Shown here: piece after piece, positions 9,265-17,443 of the stretch | Position numbering within the stretch: the stretch's first letter is position 1 | Layout of the letters: every line of letters starts with the position of its first letter | DNA from: Planctomycetia bacterium | GTDB lineage: Bacteria; Planctomycetota; Brocadiia; Brocadiales; Brocadiaceae | DNA: 64,000 bases | Direction: 5' to 3' | NCBI GenBank assembly: GCA_015075005.1 | Contig: JABTVC010000002.1 | Coordinates: 1 to 64,000 of the forward strand | Translations under genes and position numbers: made by a program | The notes under the pieces: generated by a model | What the model was told of the DNA's origin: nothing | Seen by the model: the letters and a program-made list of their open reading frames with translations, nothing else | Databases searched by the model: none

Positions 9265-11691
9265 TTACGTATCAGCCTTTTCCATATGTGATGCTTCTAT
9301 CTTTTTAATCGCTGCAAGGAGGTCTTCATTTGTGTGGATACCCTTTTTAACCAGGGCTAAAATATGGCCATTTAATACCTTTTTGTCTTCTGGTGTAATG
9401 TCCTTTGCGGAACAGACGACAATGGGTATTCCCTTTGCTGTCGGGTGTGTCCTCAGCTTCTCGATCACGTCAAAGCCGCTGATATCCGGCATCATAAGGT
9501 CAAGTATCATAAGATCGGGATTATTATGAATGGCGAGGTTGATTCCGGCATTGCCACTATACGCCTTCAATACGTCAAAGCCTGCATCTTCGAGTACGGC
9601 GCTCATAAATTTAACGGCCTTTTCATCATCATCCACAATTAATATTTTCTTGGAATTGCCCTTGTTCCTTTCGTGGGACATGCAGCTATTTACGGTATCA
9701 AGGAATCTTACCCTGTCGATGGGTTTCATTAAATATTCTGCTGCGCCCAGGCTAAAACCGAGTTCTTTGTTGTCTATCATTGACAGTATAATTACGGGTA
9801 TGTCGGCGACGTCAGGTGAATTTTTTAGTTCGGAAAGAACGTCCCATCCGTCTTTCTTTGGCAACATAATATCCAGGGTAATTAAAAATGGATGAAATTC
9901 CATAGCCTTTTTAATAGCCTCTTCTCCATCCACAGCTACGATAACATTATAGCCGGCATTTGTTAAGTATAAGGTAAGGATGTCCGACGCCATGCGGTCG
10001 TCTTCGACAACCAAAACAGTTTTTGCCTCTTTTCCACCCGGGGCTATTATCTGCCGGGGCATTGCCGCAGGCTCTTTTGGTTTTTTAGTCCTGGCCTGAG
10101 CCTTTAAGGGTAATGCGAAAGAAAAGACACTCCCCTTTCCATATTCGCTTTCAAACCAGATTTTCCCTCCATGCATCTCGACAATCCTTTTGGTCAGGGC
10201 AAGCCCTAATCCTGTTCCTTCGTACTTTCGGGCAATCGAGCTATCTGCCTGCCAGAATTCTTTAAATACCTTCTCCTGATCTTCTGATTTCATCCCAATT
10301 CCTGTGTCAGATACCGACACCTGCAACATGTCGTCCACAATGCCAGCCTCTAAGATTATCGTTCCTTTTTCGGGTGTAAATTTTATAGCGTTTGATAGCA
10401 GATTATATAAGATTTGTTTAAATTTAACACGATCTGCTTCAATACTCTTTACATCAGTCAGTATTGCCGTCTTTAATTCCAGGTGTTTCTTACTCGCAAG
10501 CCCCTTTAATATCGTATACACATCCACAATGGCCTCAGGCACAAGAAAAACCTCGGGCTGGAGTTCCATCCTGCCTGCCTCAATCTTGGATAAATCTAAT
10601 ATATCGTTAATCATTTGGAGGAGATGGCATCCACTGCTGTGAATATCATTAACGAAGTCCGTTTGTTCTTCGTTCAGGTCGCCGGCAATCTTATCCCGGA
10701 GTACCTCTGCAAAGCCAATTATGGCGTTAAGTGGTGTACGTAATTCGTGCGACATATTAGCCAGAAATTCCGACTTCATTTTATTCGCCCGTTCCAAGGC
10801 CAAAATAACCTGCTGCAAATGAGCAGTTTTCTCGGTAATTCGTTGCTCAAGTGTGACATACGTTGATTGCAATTTGGTAGACATATCATTAAATGCCCTG
10901 CCAAGTTGTCCCACCTCGTCCTTAGACGACACATCTACCTTTGTCGTAAGGTCACCTGTCTTTGTAATAGTGGCCACAGCAGCCGTTAATCTCTCGATTG
11001 GCTTCATAAATTTTCCTGTCGTTGGGAAAATAATAGCCACAATTAACAAGATGCTGATAGAACTGACGGTAATGAAAAAGGCAACATTAGCCGCAAATCG
11101 TTGTTCAGCTATCTCTTTTGGAATAATGACACTAATTGCCCCTCGTAATTCACCTACCTTATAATCGTAACCCACGTCATAATTTTTTTGTATAAACTCC
11201 GGGGCATGTTCTCTTTGCCCGTGGCAAAGGAGGCAATCCTCTTTTACGTATAAGGCATACAGATAACGCTCCACCCTTTTCCCATCTATGACATCGCTTT
11301 CCCAATATTCATGAAGACTGGTATCTTCCTCCATTTCCCTGAGTACCTTTTCTTCAAAGAGGTCAGGTTTATTGAACAAGTTTCGATACCTCATACTCGT
11401 TTGCTTAATAATATACCCTGTCTTTTCTGCAAATTTTACTCCAATAGCATGGCCAGAAACGGCAGGAATAAAAACTTTTGTCTGTTCAGTGATTTCCATT
11501 TTGGATGTTTGCAAAGCGGAAGCGAGATAACTTCTGGTGGTTTCTAATTCCGTAGCGATCAACTTAGCCTTTTCCCGAACCTCTTTGGTAAATTCGTGAC
11601 GTGTTCGTTTGTAAATTGAAAAGGCAATTATGCCGTTCAAGGTGACCAGTAATACGACCAATAATATCACAAGTTTGTGTCTAATCTTCAT
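9265..11691 (-). CDS. Hybrid histidine kinase with a haem c-binding periplasmic domain
   Basis: 808 residues. TM1 is at about 7-27, followed by a periplasmic Tll0287-like (DUF3365) domain to about 195 carrying one covalent haem motif, CLLCH at 153-157. TM2 is at about 201-222, then HAMP (223-275), a coiled segment, and HisKA with the phospho-acceptor His315 in MSHELRTPLNA. HATPase_c follows with the N and G boxes (NLLSNAIKFT, DTGIGM, GTGLGLAL). Two receiver domains at the C-terminus each have LDIMLP or LDLMMP acceptor motifs. The haem suggests sensing of redox state, NO or another gas; this is inference. Its ATG overlaps the end of the GH15-ferredoxin gene by 11 bases, pointing to translational coupling. 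Confidence 0.93.
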   Translation of the reverse strand: MKIRHKLVILLVVLLVTLNGIIAFSIYKRTRHEFTKEVREKAKLIATELETTRSYLASALQTSKMEITEQTKVFIPAVSGHAIGVKFAEKTGYIIKQTSMRYRNLFNKPDLFEEKVLREMEEDTSLHEYWESDVIDGKRVERYLYALYVKEDCLLCHGQREHAPEFIQKNYDVGYDYKVGELRGAISVIIPKEIAEQRFAANVAFFITVSSISILLIVAIIFPTTGKFMKPIERLTAAVATITKTGDLTTKVDVSSKDEVGQLGRAFNDMSTKLQSTYVTLEQRITEKTAHLQQVILALERANKMKSEFLANMSHELRTPLNAIIGFAEVLRDKIAGDLNEEQTDFVNDIHSSGCHLLQMINDILDLSKIEAGRMELQPEVFLVPEAIVDVYTILKGLASKKHLELKTAILTDVKSIEADRVKFKQILYNLLSNAIKFTPEKGTIILEAGIVDDMLQVSVSDTGIGMKSEDQEKVFKEFWQADSSIARKYEGTGLGLALTKRIVEMHGGKIWFESEYGKGSVFSFALPLKAQARTKKPKEPAAMPRQIIAPGGKEAKTVLVVEDDRMASDILTLYLTNAGYNVIVAVDGEEAIKKAMEFHPFLITLDIMLPKKDGWDVLSELKNSPDVADIPVIILSMIDNKELGFSLGAAEYLMKPIDRVRFLDTVNSCMSHERNKGNSKKILIVDDDEKAVKFMSAVLEDAGFDVLKAYSGNAGINLAIHNNPDLMILDLMMPDISGFDVIEKLRTHPTAKGIPIVVCSAKDITPEDKKVLNGHILALVKKGIHTNEDLLAAIKKIEASHMEKADT

Positions 11692-14017
11692 GGTTCTTTT
11701 CTACCGTAATTGCCCCTACCGGGCAGCACTTTTCAAATCCTGACTTAATATCCCAATCTGTTGCCTTCCCGGCAATAATCTTTGCCTTGTCCTCGATCAC
11801 ATCCATGACTCCATTCGATTTCTCAACGCAGATTCCACAACCAACACACCGCTTCTGGTCCACACGGACACGAATACTGTCACTGCCTTTTTGCAGACTT
11901 ATCTGGTCAAGGTACCGGATGTGTTCTTGGTCCAAAATTCCTTCTCCATGTGTTGGGGAATGTTTTTTTACCTGCTGCCGGCCTGCCCGGTCGTAACGGA
12001 ACATCGACCGCCCGCATTGCCCGCAGGTATGTAATTCCTGCAATTTTTCAAGATAATCCATTACCGTTTGTACTACCGTAGCGTGGCTCCATGTCAGGGG
12101 AGAAACAGAAATAGGCACTCCGGTAAATGGATTTATCTGCTCTGCCAGCACACCGGAGGGTAATGCACGGGATACGGTCCATCGTAAATAATTTACCACG
12201 CGTTCGAGATCTTCAAAAGACCTGGCTGTTGATACATAGTATTGCGCTAACCACATCGTACAGATTATCCACGGATTTCCCGGAATTGTGTCATCATTTC
12301 CAACACGCTGGTATTGGTCATGCTCATACCGCGCAATGCCTCCTATGTTGGTTTTGACCCATAAGGACTCTTCGATTGCTTTCATCGTGTTTTGTATTTT
12401 GATGTCAGCAGGCTCATACACGCCAAAGGCGAACATCCCATACAAACTGGCATCAATGGTTGCATCGATTTCATATCCCCCGTCTTTCTTTGGATAGATC
12501 ATTCGCAAAAATCTCTCGTGCTTCTCGCTGTAAAGATATTGATCTATTGCCTTTTTAATCTGTGCCGCAGTCTTTCTGTATAATGTTGACTTTTCCGTAT
12601 GATAAAATATATCAGAAATATTTGCAGCTGCCATCAGTCCGCCATATACCGTAGCAGTTGTAAAAGAGAGAATACCGCGTCTTTCTTCCCACAGATCGTA
12701 CGAAGGAAGCGGCAGTCCTGTTTGTTCATCCAGATAACTCACCAGAAAATCTGCTGCCTTTTCGATAAAGGAATGATAGAGGGGGCGTATTTCATCCACC
12801 CTTCGATACAGATAATAATATTGCCCTATTACCCAGAGAAGCAAGGCTGTTTCATCTTCCTGGATAGGCACATGTATTTCTTCGCCCTTCACCCACGGAT
12901 GCCAGGAACTTCCAAAAGAACCGTCAGGGTTATATTTATGCAACAAAAAACCATCTTCCCCCATAACACTTGCGCAGAAATTGTACGGCGCAATAACATG
13001 TGCACAGAAATCAAAAAAATTCCGGCAGGTGGTGGTGTAACCTGCCTTCATCAGGGCATAGGATACCAAAGCGCCATCTCTCGGCCACATATAACTATAG
13101 GTATCTTTTGCAAATTGCTTGATATCAGAATCATTTGCTGCAATGATAGCGCCGCCACTATCTATTTGAGTCATAAGGGTTAACAGGCTTCTTTTAAAAA
13201 GGCCAACTACATCAGTTGGCAGGTTACCAAAATTGAATTCTTCTTTATTAACCCAATGGTACCAATAACTTGACGTCCTGTCGAGTATTGTTTGCGGTTT
13301 TTCGCTTAAGAGGATGTCGTTCAGGTCATCAATCTCACCGTAATTTTTGCCAGCTGCGATCCAATAATATACAACAGCTTCTCCAAGAGGTGGAATTTTC
13401 AGTGAAATGCCAATTGTCGAGTCAACGGAGCCCTGCGCTATGGGGTTTCCACCCAGGATTCCGTCCTCGGCATCCCGCCACGTCCCCTCAGCACCACGGA
13501 GTCTCTTAATCCCTGTTGCGTATTCTCTAACACCCCATACATCTCCGGCAGAACAATTTATTAAGAAATACCGGGGACCTTTGTAGTGAATAAGGCAATT
13601 CAGTTTGGCATCATAAAATACGGTATCACCAATCTCGTTCTCCATTACGCTCAGATCCTGATGAAAAAAAAGGCGAGCCTCTCTTTTTTGATTTTTAAGA
13701 TTCAGAACTTTTACCTTACGCATATAGATGTTCTTCTCAAAATCAACAACATCATTGCAGACAAGCTGGAGACCCATTCTTTCATGAAATGCATGCACAT
13801 CTGTCACAAGGGTTTCTTTTTGGTATCCCAGGTTGAGCTTCCATTCCCGTGCGTTGACCCACGAAAAGCATTCTTGTGTCCACACACCAAATCTGTTTGG
13901 ATAGCCCAGGGTTTGATTTTCCTTCCCAATACGCGGATAATAAATATCCCTGATCGTATAGTCAGCATCAAATGCAACCAATAATGAACCGTTACCGACG
14001 GGAATATCTCTTGGCAC
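11681..14017 (-). CDS. GH15 glucoamylase-like glycosidase fused to a C-terminal ferredoxin domain
   Basis: 778 residues. Most of the protein (1-650) matches the bacterial/archaeal glucoamylase family GH15: an N-terminal beta-sandwich (VGNGSLLVAFDADYTIRDIYYP), the (alpha/alpha)6 barrel with SYMWPRDGALVSYALMKAGY, the putative acid Glu in YDLWEERRG, and the putative base Glu in AEQINPFTG followed by PLTWSHA. Unusually, residues 663-670 hold a CGQC knuckle. The last 60 residues are a [4Fe-4S] ferredoxin motif: Cys724, Cys727 and Cys730 (CVGCGIC) with the fourth ligand in EKCCPVGAI. No signal peptide is seen, so it probably acts on cytoplasmic glucans such as glycogen. It is coupled to the haem kinase gene. 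Confidence 0.88.
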   Translation of the reverse strand: MPRDIPVGNGSLLVAFDADYTIRDIYYPRIGKENQTLGYPNRFGVWTQECFSWVNAREWKLNLGYQKETLVTDVHAFHERMGLQLVCNDVVDFEKNIYMRKVKVLNLKNQKREARLFFHQDLSVMENEIGDTVFYDAKLNCLIHYKGPRYFLINCSAGDVWGVREYATGIKRLRGAEGTWRDAEDGILGGNPIAQGSVDSTIGISLKIPPLGEAVVYYWIAAGKNYGEIDDLNDILLSEKPQTILDRTSSYWYHWVNKEEFNFGNLPTDVVGLFKRSLLTLMTQIDSGGAIIAANDSDIKQFAKDTYSYMWPRDGALVSYALMKAGYTTTCRNFFDFCAHVIAPYNFCASVMGEDGFLLHKYNPDGSFGSSWHPWVKGEEIHVPIQEDETALLLWVIGQYYYLYRRVDEIRPLYHSFIEKAADFLVSYLDEQTGLPLPSYDLWEERRGILSFTTATVYGGLMAAANISDIFYHTEKSTLYRKTAAQIKKAIDQYLYSEKHERFLRMIYPKKDGGYEIDATIDASLYGMFAFGVYEPADIKIQNTMKAIEESLWVKTNIGGIARYEHDQYQRVGNDDTIPGNPWIICTMWLAQYYVSTARSFEDLERVVNYLRWTVSRALPSGVLAEQINPFTGVPISVSPLTWSHATVVQTVMDYLEKLQELHTCGQCGRSMFRYDRAGRQQVKKHSPTHGEGILDQEHIRYLDQISLQKGSDSIRVRVDQKRCVGCGICVEKSNGVMDVIEDKAKIIAGKATDWDIKSGFEKCCPVGAITVEKNHED

Positions 14018-14137
14018 CTTCGTATTCCTTCAAAAGTTTGTATTCCACTTTATTCTCAAAAAACATCATCTGAATAGATATTTGGTAACACAGACAAACC
14101 AGATTACTCGTGTCACCCTGTTTTAATTAATAGAGGG

Positions 14138-14803
14138 TTATTCCATCTTCCAGCCTTCTTTACCGATTAAGGGTACAAAGGTGCACTCCAGGATATCGCG
14201 GTCTCCCACGCCCTTTTCTGACTTTACCAGCTGATGTAGCACCTGATTATACGGATTACCAATGGGTATTATCAATCGCCCGTCGATTTCAAGCTGATCT
14301 ATCAGGCTCTTTGGGATGTGAGGCGCACATGCTGTAACAATAATTCCCTGAAAAGGCGCTTTATCCGGCAATCCAAGACTTCCGTCTCCCGTGATTACAT
14401 CCACGTTATTACATCCCGTCTCTTGCAAAACAAGTTTTGCTTTTAACGCAAGGGCTTCGTGTCTTTCGATGGTATAAACATGACCTGCGAGCCTGCTAAG
14501 GACGGCAGCCTGATAGCCTGATCCTGTGCCAATCTCTAATACCTTTTCTTTCCCTTTTAATTCAAGACATTGCGTCATAATAGCTACCATATAGGGTTGT
14601 GAGATAGTCTGTCCTTCACCTATGGGTAAAGGACAATCATCATATGCCGCGTGTCTGTACAATTCAGGCACAAACTCGTGCCTGGGTATCTCTGACATCA
14701 CCTTCAATACCCGCTCGTCATAGATACCACGGTTCACCAGTTGGTATTGTACCATGTGAAACCTGCCTGCAGCATATGTATCGGTGTTTTGCGAAGTATT
14801 CAA
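14138..14803 (-). CDS. pcm: Protein-L-isoaspartate O-methyltransferase
   Basis: 221-residue SAM-dependent enzyme that repairs isoaspartyl residues in aged proteins. Family motifs are in order: the PRHEFVP and PIGEGQTISQPYMVA substrate region, motif I VLEIGTGSGYQAAVL, the YTIER acidic motif, and GDGSLGLPDKAPFQGIIVTAC. Length is normal (about 210). An in-frame ATG at residue 17 (MVQYQL) is an alternative start. It lies 40 bp downstream of rtcB and about 120 bp upstream of the GH15 gene on the same strand, so it belongs to the proteostasis/RNA-repair block. Confidence 0.95.
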   Translation of the reverse strand: MNTSQNTDTYAAGRFHMVQYQLVNRGIYDERVLKVMSEIPRHEFVPELYRHAAYDDCPLPIGEGQTISQPYMVAIMTQCLELKGKEKVLEIGTGSGYQAAVLSRLAGHVYTIERHEALALKAKLVLQETGCNNVDVITGDGSLGLPDKAPFQGIIVTACAPHIPKSLIDQLEIDGRLIIPIGNPYNQVLHQLVKSEKGVGDRDILECTFVPLIGKEGWKME

Positions 14804-14843
14804 AGCTCACCATCAAAAAAATAGATTACAGACTCTGGAATAG

Positions 14844-16288
14844 TCATCCTTTAATAACACATAACGGTTTTAACTGAACAATTTTCTTACTGATCCCGGC
14901 GCGTTCCACAATATTTACAACTTCGGTCACATCCTTATACGCCTCTGGTATCTCTTCGTCCATCGTTGCCCGGCTATCGGCACGGACAAGAATCCCTTTT
15001 TCTTTCAGCTCACGGGCAATGTTACGGCCCTTAGCCGTCCTTGTAGCCTGGCCCCTGCTCATAACCCTTCCTGCCCCATGACAGGTACTTCCAAAGGTAT
15101 CTGCGTAGGCCTTCTCCGTGCCTACAAGCACATAGGAACAGCGTCCCATATCGCCTGGTATCAAAACGGGTTGACCCACCGATTTGTACGCATCCGGGAT
15201 CTGTGGATGATATGGCGGGAATGCACGCGTTGCCCCTTTCCGGTGCACACACAACCGCTTCTTTTCCCCCCCTACAATATGTTCTTCAAATTTAGCAATA
15301 TTATGACACACATCGTAAACGAGGGATATTTTTGACTCCTTTGGGCCTATATGTAATGCGTCTTCAAAGGACTCTCTCACCCAATGGGTAATCATTTGCC
15401 GGTTGGCGAAGGCATAGTTGGCTGCACAGGCCATCGTAGCGAGATATTCCTTTCCCTGCGGAGAATTAATGGGGGCGCAGCAGAGCTGCCGATCCGGCAA
15501 TTCTATATTATATTTTCGTGATGCATCAATCATGACCCGTATAAAATCATCGCAAACCTGATAGCCCAATCCTCTGGAACCCGTATGTACAACGATAGTA
15601 ATCCCATCCTGTTCGAGTCCCAGCACGCGGGCAATTTCCTCGTCATACACTTCCGATACATAGCCAACCTCAACAAAATGATTGCCAGAACCCAAGGTTC
15701 CCAATTGTGCCCGGCCTCGTTCTAAGGCTCGAGCTGAAACCAGTTCCGGGTCTGCTCCCGGAATGCAACCCTTTTCTTCAATATGTTCCAGGTCTTCTTT
15801 TGCGCCATAACCCTCTGAAACTGCCCATCGTGCCCCGTTCCTGAGCACGTTTTTTTCGTCCTGCTGCGAAAGTTTTAAATCCTTGCGGTGCGACCCCACT
15901 CCTGATGGAATATTGGTGAAGAGGGTATTCACGAGGGCATCCAATTTGTTGGTAATTTCTATACGGCTGAGCCCCGTCCTCAACAATCTTACCCGCAGTT
16001 GATATCGTACCCAACGCCACCAGGAGAGACTATCCCTCGTCAATATCAAATGCAGCCACTAATAGGAAATCCATATCCCCAGTGAATATCAGGCATCCCC
16101 AATGAATGTCCAATTATTCCCGGAAGACAAGAGACGTTGATCACCTGTTGCAGGCTTTCATCTTTCTGAATTTCTTCCATCATGTGCTCGTCGGCATATA
16201 CAATGCCATCAACCCGCATCTTGCCTTCCCTTGGGATACGCCACCGATAATCGTCTATCTTTTGAATTTTATATTTGTTATCTGCCAT
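14844..16288 (-). pseudogene. rtcB: RtcB RNA ligase, interrupted by three frameshifts
   Basis: RtcB joins 2',3'-cyclic phosphate and 5'-OH RNA ends in tRNA splicing and RNA repair. The first piece (16288-16046) ends in [14 protein letters not shown]. The second (from about 16049) carries SGNHFVEVG, VVHTGSRGLG and the guanylylated-His motif CHGAGR. The conserved link between them is present but scattered over frames: AAFDIDEG in one frame (16056-16033), ISPGGVGYDINCG in the original frame (about 16033-15992), and VRLLRTGL in a third. The shifts near 16034 and 15992 would each be cured by one more G in a three-G run; the shift near 16055 needs one base removed or two added. This is a true pseudogene or a sequence error. 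Archease lies directly upstream. Confidence 0.85.
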
Positions 16289-16398
16289 AAAGCAAAACCC
16301 CTTTTCTGTATCCGTATGTGTTTAGCCATCGGCGGTCAGCATTCAGATGAGTGGATAAATGATGTAAGGGATAACGGCCGTTCTTCCCTGCTGCTTCC

Positions 16399-16815
16399 CT
16401 ATAAATCAAATATAACCCGTGCCTTCCAGTGATGGTCTTCCTGAATAATGGATAAATTATGGTAAGTAACTGCCTTTATCTCTGTTTTAATCACATGCTT
16501 ATTCTCGATAAATGCCTCACCTCGTACGACGGCATTGAGTTGATTATCGGTAATGTCTACAACATAAAAATTGCTGAACAGGAGATTTTTTACGTCATGC
16601 AAGTATAATAATTCACTTAACCAATTAACGAGTACTTGTTCTTTATCTATCCCGGAAATGCTTATTTTATATTCGTACTTACCTTCTACCCGTGATAAAT
16701 CCGTGATGATGTCAAATAATGCAAACGCTGCATGAGAGAATAATTCTTGTAATGAGCTACCAAATACGTCTATCCCAATATCTGCCGTGTGGTCTACAAG
16801 TATATATTTAGTCAT
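16399..16815 (-). CDS. Archease (RtcB-activating protein)
   Basis: 138 residues from the ATG at 16815, which is preceded by GAGGGAG; the open frame extends further upstream but lacks homology there. The protein begins MTKYILVDHTADIGIDVFG, the archease signature with the Asp-His-Thr-Ala-Asp metal site, and has LVNWLSELLYLHD in the middle. Archease stimulates RtcB guanylylation and multiple turnover. Here it sits about 110 bp upstream of rtcB on the same strand, the usual pairing. Its intactness suggests that the adjacent RtcB should also be functional. Confidence 0.92.
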   Translation of the reverse strand: MTKYILVDHTADIGIDVFGSSLQELFSHAAFALFDIITDLSRVEGKYEYKISISGIDKEQVLVNWLSELLYLHDVKNLLFSNFYVVDITDNQLNAVVRGEAFIENKHVIKTEIKAVTYHNLSIIQEDHHWKARVIFDL

Positions 16816-16961
16816 AAGTCTCCCTCGTAAGCGGACAGATATCAGCAGATACCTTTGAGTTTTTAAACAATCGCCAGAAACGATTGCAGTGCCAGGGCCA
16901 TCCACCCGCAGGTATATGTGGCCATCCCCTGATCGCTGAAGGCTGATCCCTGAACCATGCA

Positions 16962-17423
16962 CTACGGCATGACAAAATCGTGTTCAGGGTGCCTGATAGT
17001 AAGTACCGGACAGGGGGCCTTGCGTACGACCTTTTCTGCCACACTACCCATAATTGCATGGGATAGTCCCGTCCTGCCATGCGTGCCAAGCACAATTAAA
17101 TCAATCTTGTAATCCTTTGCGGCCCTAATAATCTCGGCAAACGGAACCCCCTGGATAACAATGGCCTCAACCGATATTTTGTTTTTTGTGTCTTCATTTA
17201 CACACTTGAGCAGTCTCTCTCTCAACTTATGAATAGTCTCTTCGTCGACGATATTGACATTATAGAGATCCGGATCATTAATATCGTAGACACGAATATC
17301 CAATACGTACACCAGATAGAGCTTTGCCTGGTATTTTTCAGCGAATTCGATTGCATACTTCAGGGCCATCTCTGAATAAACCGAGTAATCAATCGGACAG
17401 AGTATATTTCTTATGTTAACCAT
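16962..17423 (-). CDS. Universal stress protein (UspA family)
   Basis: 153 residues with a single Usp fold. The start IRNILCPIDYSVYSEMALKYAIEFA gives the nucleotide-binding Asp. The C-terminal ATP-binding motif G-x2-G-x9-G-S reads GTHGRTGLSHAIMGSVAEK, so it is likely of the ATP-binding subtype. It lies 20 bp downstream of lon and directly before archease on the same strand, consistent with a stress or quality-control operon. The exact role is unknown. Confidence 0.93.
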   Translation of the reverse strand: MVNIRNILCPIDYSVYSEMALKYAIEFAEKYQAKLYLVYVLDIRVYDINDPDLYNVNIVDEETIHKLRERLLKCVNEDTKNKISVEAIVIQGVPFAEIIRAAKDYKIDLIVLGTHGRTGLSHAIMGSVAEKVVRKAPCPVLTIRHPEHDFVMP

Positions 17424-17443
17424 GTAATCCCCTCCTCTTTTTC

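Noticed and set aside
12599-13183. 194-codon ORF on the plus strand
   Set aside because: Antisense to the GH15 gene; no recognisable domain.
15990-16060. Programmed frameshifting in rtcB
   Set aside because: Three shifts in about 70 bp, with no slippery heptamer; error or mutation is simpler.
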